27,664 nucleotides of DNA, taken from positions 1 to 27,664 of the IMG/VR virus record IMGVR_UViG_3300031726_000037, one strand, 5' to 3'. The notes under the pieces are model-generated. The model was not told the origin of the DNA, did not search any database, and saw only the letters and a list, made by a program, of their open reading frames with translations. The stretch is from a virus. Of this stretch, positions 14,650-22,721 are shown piece after piece; the stretch's first letter is position 1; the number at the start of each line of letters is the position of its first letter. The position numbers were made by a program, and so were the translations under genes.

Positions 14650-15396
14650 ATGTTTGATATACTAATACCTTCGGCAGAAAAAGATTTTGTAAAATTTAAG
14701 TTTGTATATGACTCAATTGTTAAATATATCGAGGGATATAAAGGCATATTCTGCATATCCCCTGTTAAAGTTCCTGGTAATTTGAAAATAATAGGAGTCA
14801 ACTACTTTTTAGATTCTGATGTTATTGATTTTGACTTTAGTCTATACAAAGGCAACATTCAGAAAAGAACCGGGTGGTATCGTCAACAATTTGTAAAATT
14901 ATTTCAAAATGTAACCGGGGATGAATATCTCGTTACTGAATGTGATAATATATACAATAAAAAAGTAACAATCATTGAAGATGAGAAACCTGTATTTCTT
15001 TTAGGAAAAGATCAAAATCATAAACCATATTACGACATCACACAGAAGCTATTTGGGTTCGGTCGAGAATATCCGTATTCATTCATAAATGAAGTGATGT
15101 ATATAAAAAGAAATTTTGTAAATGAATTGGTTAGTTTACGCGGGCTGAATAAACATGGATTTTTTGGGTTGATTGCTTCTGAATTAAATAGAACGCAGGA
15201 AATAAGTGGACTTTCTGACTATGATTTATATGGTAATTTCGTTGCAAAATACCATAAAGATGCTTATCTATATAAACAAGTAGACACTGTAGTAACAGCC
15301 AAATTAAAAGAATGGTCCGCTGCTGAAATAAATAAGCATTTACAACAACATACAGCTTCAAATAACTCAATGATAAAAATACACTCATGGATTTAG
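14650..15396 (+). CDS. Probable glycosyltransferase (DUF6492-like)
   Basis: A 248-residue protein of a style found in polysaccharide clusters and seemingly related to DUF6492. It begins MFDILIPSAEKDFVKFKFVYD, a typical GT-A opening strand. GWYRQQFVKLF lies near residue 76, and DEYLVTECDNIYNKK near 90-105 may hold the metal-binding acidic pair in place of a classic DxD. YSFINEVMYIKR and a C-terminal helical region follow. It starts three bases after the GT11 gene and overlaps the next gene by ten bases, so it is part of the same translated chain. Donor and acceptor are unknown. Confidence 0.72.
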   Translation: MFDILIPSAEKDFVKFKFVYDSIVKYIEGYKGIFCISPVKVPGNLKIIGVNYFLDSDVIDFDFSLYKGNIQKRTGWYRQQFVKLFQNVTGDEYLVTECDNIYNKKVTIIEDEKPVFLLGKDQNHKPYYDITQKLFGFGREYPYSFINEVMYIKRNFVNELVSLRGLNKHGFFGLIASELNRTQEISGLSDYDLYGNFVAKYHKDAYLYKQVDTVVTAKLKEWSAAEINKHLQQHTASNNSMIKIHSWI

Positions 15397-16265
15397 TAAT
15401 GTTTCATAGTGGTGAGTTGCCAAAGTATATTCGCTATACTTTTAGTCAGATTAGATTATTTAACCCTGATTTAACTATTCATTTTATTACTGATAAAAAA
15501 CACATAATAGAGCAACCTACTTTATTTCACACATTTGGGGTTAAGGTGTATAATAAAGATGAATACTATTCTAATAAGATAGAAATGCTAACCAAACTTA
15601 TGGGGAGAGATCATGCCGATTTTTGGATGATTACTATGTCAAGGTTGGTTTATATTGAAACATTCATAGGATTGCATAATTTAAAGAATGTTTTCCATTT
15701 TGAGAACGATGTGCTATTGTATCGTTCTTTGTCCGAAATGTACGATACTTTTGATAAACTATATCCAAGTTTAGCTATTACACAAGGAAGTGAGCATAAA
15801 TGGATGACTGGGTTTGCTTTTATAAAGGACTACATCTCATTATCCAAAATGACCCATTTTTTTATCTATGTTTTACAGACATACGGGATAAAAGGAACTA
15901 TCAAAAAGTACGGGATGGATATGGTGCATGAGATGTCCCTCATGGCCGCATACCATAAAGAACAACCAAACAGGCTTGCCCCTTTGCCTACTTTACCGAG
16001 TTCTGATAATTTTAACGATTTCAATTCCATTTTCGATTCAGCAGCATGGGGTCAATTTGTGGGTGGTACGCAAAATGAAGGACCGGGAGCTAAACCGACA
16101 GACCATGATGTAAGTCGTGTATTAATCAATAACCCGACACATAGTGTAATTTGGAAATTAGATGATAAAAATAGAAAAGTTCCTTATTACAAAACCGAGG
16201 AAGATTGCATCAGAATAAATAACTTGCACATACATTCTAAAAATTTACATTTATACCTAAGCTAA
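15387..16265 (+). CDS. Probable GT-A-type glycosyltransferase
   Basis: A 292-residue protein with glycosyltransferase features. It begins MDLVMFHSGELPKYIRYTFS, a typical first strand and helix. FHFENDVLLYRSL (residues 104-116) sits where GT-A enzymes place the DxD-like metal site, and ITQGSEHKWMTGFAFIKD follows. The C-terminus CIRINNLHIHSKNLHLY resembles the closing His-containing motif of similar phage and capsule transferases. It overlaps its neighbours at both ends (10 bases and 1 base), so it is tightly coupled. The sugar is unknown. No signal or membrane segment is seen, so it should be cytoplasmic. Confidence 0.72.
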   Translation: MDLVMFHSGELPKYIRYTFSQIRLFNPDLTIHFITDKKHIIEQPTLFHTFGVKVYNKDEYYSNKIEMLTKLMGRDHADFWMITMSRLVYIETFIGLHNLKNVFHFENDVLLYRSLSEMYDTFDKLYPSLAITQGSEHKWMTGFAFIKDYISLSKMTHFFIYVLQTYGIKGTIKKYGMDMVHEMSLMAAYHKEQPNRLAPLPTLPSSDNFNDFNSIFDSAAWGQFVGGTQNEGPGAKPTDHDVSRVLINNPTHSVIWKLDDKNRKVPYYKTEEDCIRINNLHIHSKNLHLYLS

Positions 16266-16996
16266 TGGATTTTATACAGGGAGAACGCTTTAAAGAATTG
16301 GCAAATGATAAAGACATATTTTATTGCCACACACACCACTTACCTGATTTTTTAAAAAAAATGGAGGATCACGATCCGTATTATTTGATTACACACAATA
16401 GTGATAGAGGAACAAACATCCCGGCCCCAGATAATGTGATTAAATGGTATGCTCAAAATGTAAACATCAAAGATCCTAAAATAGAATCATTGCCTATTGG
16501 GATTGAGAACAATGAATGGCTTGCAAAAGCTTGTAAAAGAGGGGTATTACTTGATACTATGGAAAGTTCAGCGTGGCCGATATTAAATGTAGCCTATATG
16601 AATCATAATATAGCTACTAATCTAAAAGAAAGAGAGGGATTGTATCCTATGTTTAGAGATAAACCTTGGGTGACGATTAAAGAAGGTAGAAATGGAAAAG
16701 GGTTCCGTGATTATATCCATAATATCAGACACCATTTATTTACGTTTTGCCCGGAAGGAAATGGGATTGATACACACAGAACATGGGAGGTTTTGTATAT
16801 GGGCAGGATTCCAATTGAGAAGCGAAATATAAATAATCAATATTATACTGATTTACCTATATGTTTTGTTGATTCTTGGGAAGAAGTCACCTTGGAGTTC
16901 CTTTCGCTCGAACTCGAAAGGATAAAAACAACCACATGGAATTTTGATAAACTTACTTTTGATTACTGGAAAAATAAAATACAAAACCATGAATAA
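16265..16996 (+). CDS. Exostosin-like glycosyltransferase, copy 1
   Basis: A 243-residue protein whose C-terminal half resembles exostosin-type (GT47-like) transferases: HHLFTFCPEGNGIDTHRTW (156-174) followed by EVLYMGRIPI (175-184) matches the conserved pattern of a Pro-Glu/Ala-Gly-Asn-Gly loop, a basic residue and then E-x-L-x-x-G-x-(I/V)-P-I. It is shorter than full exostosins, as expected for bacterial relatives. The start shares the A of the previous stop (TAATG). The gene immediately downstream carries a second version of the same motif, so these two may be diverged duplicates that add related sugars. Confidence 0.73.
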   Translation: MDFIQGERFKELANDKDIFYCHTHHLPDFLKKMEDHDPYYLITHNSDRGTNIPAPDNVIKWYAQNVNIKDPKIESLPIGIENNEWLAKACKRGVLLDTMESSAWPILNVAYMNHNIATNLKEREGLYPMFRDKPWVTIKEGRNGKGFRDYIHNIRHHLFTFCPEGNGIDTHRTWEVLYMGRIPIEKRNINNQYYTDLPICFVDSWEEVTLEFLSLELERIKTTTWNFDKLTFDYWKNKIQNHE

Positions 16997-17840
16997 CGTA
17001 GGAATGATATGTGATCTATCTTATGATAGACATCATCTGTTTAAAAGCTATTACCATGCAATTGAAAATTTGTATGGCCCTCCTAAAATAGTGAAAACCG
17101 TGGATGATTTAAAAGGGATTAAAATACTATTCATTGGTGACGATCATTATACTCCGCACAAAATAGTTTGGCAACAGCCTGATTTTATTCCATATTGTAA
17201 TATCAACAATATAAAAGTGGTTGTGTTTACAAATGAGAAAATACTGAATTCTTTCTTTTCTTGGAATTCTGACAATCTAATCAAATTAAAAAAGATAAAA
17301 AATCTATATCACTATACAAGTGATGTGGAAGATTGCATAGCCTTGGGGACTAAAGTGAATCGGATGATTCCTTCCAAGAAGCTTAATGAAGCATTCACTA
17401 TTTGCTCCGATAAGAAAGATGCTGTTATATTTATTGGAAATGTAAACTGCCCACGGAATTCATATAGAAACAGAAAAAATGTTCTAGAACAGTTGCAGAA
17501 AATAATGTGCATTGATGTTGTTCCTCCAACTATCCCAAAATGGGAAGACTATTTGCTTCGGATTTCTGAATATAAATTTGTACTTTCACCCGCAGGGAAC
17601 GGAGACTTTTTCCCAATGCGATTTTATGAGATTTTGAACGTAGGCTCTGTTCCTATCCAACAAGTAACGGATAAAACATTAGAGTATTATGATATTGAAA
17701 AAGAATTTAAAAATTGCATCTTTTTCAAAGAAGTTGAAGAATTGAAGGAAAAGTTAGAATCTTTTGATCTAAAACAACAAAATCCATTTTGGTTGGAAGA
17801 TTATTTAATTGATACATTAAGAAAGGACGGTTTATTATGA
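16989..17840 (+). CDS. Exostosin-like glycosyltransferase, copy 2
   Basis: A 283-residue protein with the same C-terminal pattern as its upstream neighbour: YKFVLSPAGNGDFFPMRFY (195-213) followed by EILNVGSVPI (214-223). The N-terminal half has KGIKILFIGDDHYT (42-55) and a central DAVIFIGNVNCPRNSYRNR (144-162), as in GT-B-type nucleotide-sugar enzymes. The start at 16989 (MNNVGMICDLSYDRHH) is chosen because the longer TTG form only extends into the end of the preceding gene. Its stop overlaps the next start by four bases (ATGA). Donor unknown. Confidence 0.73.
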   Translation: MNNVGMICDLSYDRHHLFKSYYHAIENLYGPPKIVKTVDDLKGIKILFIGDDHYTPHKIVWQQPDFIPYCNINNIKVVVFTNEKILNSFFSWNSDNLIKLKKIKNLYHYTSDVEDCIALGTKVNRMIPSKKLNEAFTICSDKKDAVIFIGNVNCPRNSYRNRKNVLEQLQKIMCIDVVPPTIPKWEDYLLRISEYKFVLSPAGNGDFFPMRFYEILNVGSVPIQQVTDKTLEYYDIEKEFKNCIFFKEVEELKEKLESFDLKQQNPFWLEDYLIDTLRKDGLL

Positions 17841-19012
17841 TTCCATTAATGCGAAATACATTTATCAATGAGTTTTCCACTAAGACAGCTCTTGCTAATT
17901 TTATCAAGAATTCGGAAATATTAAGCATGAATACTCAATGCAGTTCTTTTGAGATTTCTTTTGCTCAGAAACAAGACCGGGATTTCGCTGTTCTTTTTAA
18001 TAGTGGAGGAAGTGCTAATTTAGCGTTGTTGCAAGCATTGAAGAATTTAGGTAGAATATCCGAAGGTGATAAAATTGGATTTTCTGCTCTTACATGGTCT
18101 ACCAATGTGATGCCTATTATTCAAATGGGATGTATTCCGGTAGCTATTGATTGTGAAATTGATTCATTGAATGTCAGCTCTAAAAAACTCACAGAAACTC
18201 TGAAAAAAGAAAAGTTAAAAATGGTGTTTTTAACTAATGCTTTGGGGTTTGTAGATGATATTTGGAATATAAAAGAGATTTGTGATTTAGGAGGCATCAT
18301 TTTAATTGAAGACAACTGTGAGTCTCTTGGTACTGAAACCCCCTATGGGAAAACTGGGAACTTTGGAGTAGCATCTACTTTTTCATTCTTTGTCGGACAC
18401 CACATGTCTACTATTGAAGGAGGTATGGTTTGTTCGGATGATGATGAATTGGTTGAAATGTTGAAAATTGTTAGAGCGAATGGATGGGATAGGAATTTGA
18501 CGTTACGGCAGCAAAGAACATGGCGAGAAAACAACGGTGTGTCTTCTGAGTTTGAAGCTAAATACACATTCTATGATTTAGGATACAATTTACGCCCTAC
18601 TGAAATCACCGGATTTTTAGGATTAAATCAATTACCTTATTTGGATGCTTCGGTAAGCAAAAGAGAGTCTAACTACATGTTGGTGGAATTTGCTATGCAA
18701 GATAATCCTGATTTTATATGCCCAAAACATAATAGGATTACAAAACTATCATCGTTTGCCATTCCTGTAATTTGTAAAACTCCCGAATTGCGAAAAAAAT
18801 ACTTAACCAAATGTGCTGATTTTGGTGTTGAAACAAGGCCGATGATTGCCGGGAACATCCAAAATCAGCCATTTTATTCTAAGTATGTTTTAGAGGAACA
18901 ATACACACCTAACAGTGATTTTCTACATACAAATAGTTTCTATTGTGGGAATTATCCTGAAATGACAGAAAATGATTTGAAAACAATACGTAAAATTTTG
19001 ACTAAAGATTGA
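17837..19012 (+). CDS. PLP-dependent sugar 3-dehydratase, ColD-like (His in place of Lys)
   Basis: A 391-residue DegT/DnrJ/EryC1-fold enzyme. Normal sugar aminotransferases bind PLP through a Lys in a segment like SFxxxKNxxxxGDGG. Here the segment is STFSFFVGHHMSTIEGGMV (180-198), with His188 at the Lys position. This swap marks the dehydratases ColD (GDP-4-keto-6-deoxy-D-mannose 3-dehydratase) and E1/RfbH (CDP-sugar). Other family marks are FNSGGSANLALLQAL (54-68), FSALTWSTNVMPI and the PLP-binding IEDNCESLG (157-165). The length is close to ColD, and I see no iron-sulfur Cys cluster as in E1, so ColD-like is preferred. From memory ColD also numbers this His 188. It stands next to a GDP-fucose-synthase-like gene, which fits a GDP-colitose pathway. 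Confidence 0.87.
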   Translation: MIPLMRNTFINEFSTKTALANFIKNSEILSMNTQCSSFEISFAQKQDRDFAVLFNSGGSANLALLQALKNLGRISEGDKIGFSALTWSTNVMPIIQMGCIPVAIDCEIDSLNVSSKKLTETLKKEKLKMVFLTNALGFVDDIWNIKEICDLGGIILIEDNCESLGTETPYGKTGNFGVASTFSFFVGHHMSTIEGGMVCSDDDELVEMLKIVRANGWDRNLTLRQQRTWRENNGVSSEFEAKYTFYDLGYNLRPTEITGFLGLNQLPYLDASVSKRESNYMLVEFAMQDNPDFICPKHNRITKLSSFAIPVICKTPELRKKYLTKCADFGVETRPMIAGNIQNQPFYSKYVLEEQYTPNSDFLHTNSFYCGNYPEMTENDLKTIRKILTKD

Positions 19013-19015
19013 TTT

Positions 19016-19954
19016 ATGAATAAAGATAGTAAAATACTGGTAACAGGTTGTCAAGGGATGCTTGGTTGGGCAATGGTCAGAGAATTGGATCAGTTGGGGT
19101 ATGATAATGTCAGTTGCATAGATAGAGTTGATTATGATTTATTAAATCAGCGTAGAGTATGGGAATTATTCGAGAAAGAAAGGCCCGAATACGTTTTCCA
19201 TATAGCTGCAAAAGTGGGAGGGATTTTTGCAAATGATTCACAAAGCGGAGCTTTTATTTATGAGAACTTAATGATGCAATGCAATGTGATTGAAGCCGCG
19301 AGGATTTATAATGTGAAAAAGCTTTTATTCTGTGGATCTGCTTGCATATACCCAAAAGACACAGCTCAACCAATCAAAGAAGACTCCCTTTTAACAGGCT
19401 CATTGGAAAAAACAAACATTGGATATGCGATTGCTAAAATATCAGGAGTTGTGATGTGTCAGATGTATAGAAAGCAATACGGATGTAATTTTGTTTCAGT
19501 AATGCCCACAAATATATACGGTAGAGGTGATAATTTCAATTCAAACACCGCTCATGTTGTTCCGGGGCTAATAAACAAATTCAACGATGCTAAGGTAAAT
19601 AAAAGCCTCTCAGTTGAAGTATGGGGCACGGGGGAAGCAAGTAGGGAATTTATCTATGTAGATGACCTTGCCAATGGGCTGGTGTTTGTTATGAACAATT
19701 ATGATGATTCCGAAGTAATCAATATTGGCTCTGGGGACATTATAAAAATAAAGGACGTTGTTCAAACCATAAAAGATGTAGTCCGGTATAATGGGGATGT
19801 GGTGTACAATGGGGTTTTGGAAGGGGTTAAAGATCGTAGCTTAGATATTTCTAAAATAACAGCACTTGGCTGGCAACCTAAAACAAAATTTGAAGACGGG
19901 GTTAAAGTAGTATATGATTGGTATTTGAATAATTATACATTTTTGAGAAAATGA
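19016..19954 (+). CDS. GDP-L-fucose or GDP-L-colitose synthase (Fcl/ColC-like SDR)
   Basis: An extended short-chain dehydrogenase of 312 residues resembling GDP-L-fucose synthase, which epimerises and then reduces a GDP-4-keto sugar with NADPH. Visible: NADP site VTGCQGMLG (9-17), KVGGI (66-70), GSACIYPK with S108 and C110 (107-114), YAIAK with Y137 and K141, SVMPTNIYG (161-169), NTAHVVP with H180, and WGTGEASREFIYVDDLA. All residues that I recall as catalytic in E. coli Fcl (S107, C109, Y136, K140, H179) are present one position later, so it should be active. ColC, which makes GDP-L-colitose, belongs to the same family. The ColD-like gene three bases upstream favours colitose; sequence alone does not decide. 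Confidence 0.92.
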   Translation: MNKDSKILVTGCQGMLGWAMVRELDQLGYDNVSCIDRVDYDLLNQRRVWELFEKERPEYVFHIAAKVGGIFANDSQSGAFIYENLMMQCNVIEAARIYNVKKLLFCGSACIYPKDTAQPIKEDSLLTGSLEKTNIGYAIAKISGVVMCQMYRKQYGCNFVSVMPTNIYGRGDNFNSNTAHVVPGLINKFNDAKVNKSLSVEVWGTGEASREFIYVDDLANGLVFVMNNYDDSEVINIGSGDIIKIKDVVQTIKDVVRYNGDVVYNGVLEGVKDRSLDISKITALGWQPKTKFEDGVKVVYDWYLNNYTFLRK

Positions 19955-20613
19955 GTAAGCAAAGAACAGTTGTTTTAGTATTGCGGAGCGGGAAAGATTT
20001 CACTATACAGGATGTTGAGTTGATTACACATCACATAAATAGTAAATGGAAGTATGAGATAAAGCCGAGAATTGTCTGTCTTTGGGATAAGGCTTCTCGT
20101 GCGTATTCTTTAGGTAACATCGAACTGATTCCATTAACAAATGATTATCCCGGAACTTGGTCGCGAATGCAACTGTACAGCCCAGAAATGGAAATGTACC
20201 GTCCTTTTCTTTACATGGATTTGGACACTGCTGTAATTTCTTCCTTGGAAAATATATTTGATTTAGTAAAAGATGAAAGTCAATATATCCCTTTGGAAGA
20301 TTTCTATCAAAAGAAACAACTTGCTACAGGGTTGGTTTGGTTCCCGGCCAATTCTGATAAAATTAAAAAAGTATGGAATTCATGGGATATATCAAAACTG
20401 ATTGGAGGTCGAATGGACTATTTTTTAAGGAAAGTTATTATTCCCGATTGTTTCTGGCAACAGTTGACGTATTCGATAGTTGATTTTAAGCCTAAACATA
20501 GGGAATTTCTAACGATCTTACCAAAAGGAACATCTTTGGTTTGCTTTCATGGAAAGCCCCGCATACCGAATGCTACGCATATAAAATGGGTTAATAATTA
20601 CGTAAACGATTAA
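19951..20613 (+). CDS. Glycosyltransferase with DxD motif (GT8/GT-A type)
   Basis: A 220-residue protein with a clear GT-A signature: FLYMDLDTAVISSLENIF (86-103), where D90 and D92 form the DxD site that binds the metal and nucleotide sugar. TWSRMQLYSPEM upstream (69-80) and LVCFHGKPRIPN near 193-205 are the supporting motifs commonly seen in small transferases of phage and capsule clusters. It overlaps the preceding gene by four bases and ends two bases before the next. Donor and acceptor unknown. It has no membrane segment. Confidence 0.85.
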   Translation: MSKQRTVVLVLRSGKDFTIQDVELITHHINSKWKYEIKPRIVCLWDKASRAYSLGNIELIPLTNDYPGTWSRMQLYSPEMEMYRPFLYMDLDTAVISSLENIFDLVKDESQYIPLEDFYQKKQLATGLVWFPANSDKIKKVWNSWDISKLIGGRMDYFLRKVIIPDCFWQQLTYSIVDFKPKHREFLTILPKGTSLVCFHGKPRIPNATHIKWVNNYVND

Positions 20614-20615
20614 TT

Positions 20616-21230
20616 ATGAAAATAAGCATCATCATCCCATATAAAGTAGATCGTGGTTGGTTAAAATATGCTGTTGATAGTGTTCCAAAAAGTGTGCAAT
20701 TAATCCTTAGCCAAGGAGAAGGGAACTGGCCTCAAAATTTCAACAAAGCCCTTTCTAAAGCAGATGGAGGCTTAATTAAGTTCTTACATGAGGATGATAT
20801 GTTATCCCCAATTGCAATACAAGCGTATATTGATGCTTTCACTTCTCCTGAATTTAAAAATATAGATTTTGCACACGGCTTGGCATACGAGGTTGATGCA
20901 AATGGCGTGAACATAGGCAGATTATATAAACCAAAGATTAAAAATCCATCTTTGTCTGATTTGCTTATAACCAATGTAATTCACAGCGCATCCTTGATAT
21001 ATCGAAGAGAGGTGTTTGGTAAAATAGGGGGATTTGATGAAAGCCCAAATGTGCATTCATTTGAAGAATATGAATTTAACTTACGTTGTTTGAAAAATGG
21101 TTGCAATATCGGATATATTGGCGTACCTTTAGCGTATTATAGAAGACACCCTAATCAGATAATTCGGACTTGTGATATAGTTCAAAGAAAACAAAACAGA
21201 GCAAACCTATTAAAAAGTTACGGAGCATGA
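20616..21230 (+). CDS. Family 2 glycosyltransferase
   Basis: A 204-residue GT2-type enzyme. It starts MKISIIIPYKVDRGWLKYAV, the usual nucleotide-binding strand, has the acidic metal site FLHEDDMLSP at 57-66, and later FGKIGGFDESPN and SFEEYEFNLRCLKNG, the common acceptor-side pattern with the catalytic acidic residue. It ends AYYRRHPNQIIR, again typical. It is shorter than average GT2 enzymes but complete in motifs. It overlaps the sulfotransferase gene by four bases (ATGA). The transferred sugar cannot be told. Confidence 0.9.
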   Translation: MKISIIIPYKVDRGWLKYAVDSVPKSVQLILSQGEGNWPQNFNKALSKADGGLIKFLHEDDMLSPIAIQAYIDAFTSPEFKNIDFAHGLAYEVDANGVNIGRLYKPKIKNPSLSDLLITNVIHSASLIYRREVFGKIGGFDESPNVHSFEEYEFNLRCLKNGCNIGYIGVPLAYYRRHPNQIIRTCDIVQRKQNRANLLKSYGA

Positions 21231-21934
21231 TTCAAGCGAATGTAGACAGGCCTATTTTTGTAACAGGAGCGCAACGTTCCGGTTCTTCTATTATTGCTCG
21301 CATCATAAGTTTATCCGGAGGATATGCCGGGAATGTATCGCATATGTACGAAAATGTAAATATCCGCAAGGAAGTTGATTTGCATTACTCTACAATGGGG
21401 ATGTTGAACCCGACACAATTCCAGTTTCCTTTGCCAAATACAAAAGAACTGTTGATTCCTATCAATTGGAAAGATCGAATACTACATGCTATATCACAGG
21501 GGCAAGTCCCAACAGAAGATGAAATATTTTGGATGTATAAAGGATATAGCCTTTGTCAAGTATGGCCGATATGGAATTATGCCTTCCCAAATGCAAAGTG
21601 GATTATTGTTCGGCGCAGAACGGGGGATATTGTATCTTCCTGTATGAAAACAGGATATATGTCTGCTTTTAAAGACAAAGATATTCAAAAAGCCGTAGGT
21701 GTTTCTAATGAACAGGACGGTTGGATATGGTGGGTGAATGAGCACGAGAAGTTATTCATTGAAATGATTGATTCTGGTTTGAATTGCAAAATTATCTGGC
21801 CAGAAAGAATGGTAAATGGTGATTATTCTCAAATATGGGAAATGCTTGAATGGCTTGACTTAAAATGGCATGATTCTATAATCAAAACCATAGACCCGAT
21901 GTTGTGGAATTCTAAGCAAAAAGATAAAAAATAA
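21227..21934 (+). CDS. Sulfotransferase (PAPS-dependent)
   Basis: A 235-residue soluble sulfotransferase that would move sulfate from PAPS to a hydroxyl or amino group, here most likely on a sugar. The 5'-phosphosulfate loop is IFVTGAQRSGSSIIAR (10-25) and the 3'-phosphate site is IIVRRRTGDIVSSCMKTG (126-143), with Arg and Ser in the expected places. A C-terminal part rich in Trp (DGWIWWVNEHEK) may contact the acceptor. It is the last gene of the cassette and is followed after five bases by the first connector gene. Sulfated glycans from a phage would be unusual; acceptor unknown. The family call is firm. Confidence 0.87.
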   Translation: MIQANVDRPIFVTGAQRSGSSIIARIISLSGGYAGNVSHMYENVNIRKEVDLHYSTMGMLNPTQFQFPLPNTKELLIPINWKDRILHAISQGQVPTEDEIFWMYKGYSLCQVWPIWNYAFPNAKWIIVRRRTGDIVSSCMKTGYMSAFKDKDIQKAVGVSNEQDGWIWWVNEHEKLFIEMIDSGLNCKIIWPERMVNGDYSQIWEMLEWLDLKWHDSIIKTIDPMLWNSKQKDKK

Positions 21935-21939
21935 TATTT

Positions 21940-22329
21940 ATGGCAACAAGAGTCACACCTGATGAAGTAAAAGAGATAATGGATGGGTTAACAGCAACCG
22001 ATTCCATTATAGAAACATTTATCACTGCGGCAAGTGCCGTAATAGATCAAGTGTTTGCTGGTGACACAGTGATTAGTTCTACACTGTTGAAGGAACTTGA
22101 AAGATGGCTAACAGCTCACTTTATAGCATCTACCATTTTTAGAATGGCCTCGGAAGAGAAATTAGGTGAAGCTCAAATGAAGTACACCGGAAAATGGGGT
22201 GAGAATTTAGCCTCCACTTCATACGGCCAGACGGTGAAGCTGCTTGACATCACAGGTAAAATGAGTCAAGTAGGAAAGTCCGCAGCAACAATATTTGCAG
22301 TTACAAGTTTTAACACGAGCGCAGAATGA
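21940..22329 (+). CDS. Head-tail adaptor (DUF4054 / gp6-like)
   Basis: A small helical protein of 129 residues in the position of the head-tail adaptor that docks on the portal. VTPDEVKEIMDGLTATDSII then ETFITAASAVIDQVF and LERWLTAHFIAS resemble the helical DUF4054/gp6-like connector fold. A Gly/Ser-rich loop (GQTVKLLDITGKM) follows. It starts the four-gene connector block and overlaps the next gene by four bases. The call rests on pattern and synteny; no catalytic function is expected. Confidence 0.78.
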   Translation: MATRVTPDEVKEIMDGLTATDSIIETFITAASAVIDQVFAGDTVISSTLLKELERWLTAHFIASTIFRMASEEKLGEAQMKYTGKWGENLASTSYGQTVKLLDITGKMSQVGKSAATIFAVTSFNTSAE

Positions 22330-22721
22330 GCATAACTGGATTTTTAACAAAGACATGTACTCAAACAGCGGTATATTGGGGCTACCCACACAATGACGGC
22401 CAAGGTGGTTTTACGTATGATTCACCAAGGGAAATAAAGTGCAGGTGGGAAGATCGCAATGAGACGTTTGTCGCTCCAAATGGAGATGAGGCTGTTTCTA
22501 AATCAGTTGTGTATGTGCTTGAAGATTTAGAACAAGAAGGATATTTGTATTTAGGTACTTTGGATTCTTTATATGATAGTGCTGAGAGTTCAGGAATCAC
22601 ATTAGATCCAAGTGAGATAGATGGTTGTCAACGGATCAAAAGATTTGATAAACTCCCAGCATTAAGCTCTACTTCTGAATTTTTAAGAAAGATATATCTA
22701 ACCAGTAAAAACATGGTGTAA
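22326..22721 (+). CDS. Head closure / head-tail stopper-like protein
   Basis: A 131-residue beta-rich protein between the adaptor and the gp10-like gene, where stoppers sit. TAVYWGYPHNDGQGGFTYD then SPREIKCRWEDRNETFVAPN is typical of phage stopper proteins, which have strands around a conserved CRWE-like segment. The C-terminus ends KIYLTSKNMV. It shares one base with the next start (TAATG). Assigned by gene order and the CRWED motif; moderately sure. Confidence 0.75.
   Translation: MSITGFLTKTCTQTAVYWGYPHNDGQGGFTYDSPREIKCRWEDRNETFVAPNGDEAVSKSVVYVLEDLEQEGYLYLGTLDSLYDSAESSGITLDPSEIDGCQRIKRFDKLPALSSTSEFLRKIYLTSKNMV

Noticed and set aside
17837-19012. Ordinary sugar aminotransferase (PseC, ArnB or perosamine synthase type)
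   Set aside because: These need a Lys at the Schiff-base position; this protein has His188 there.
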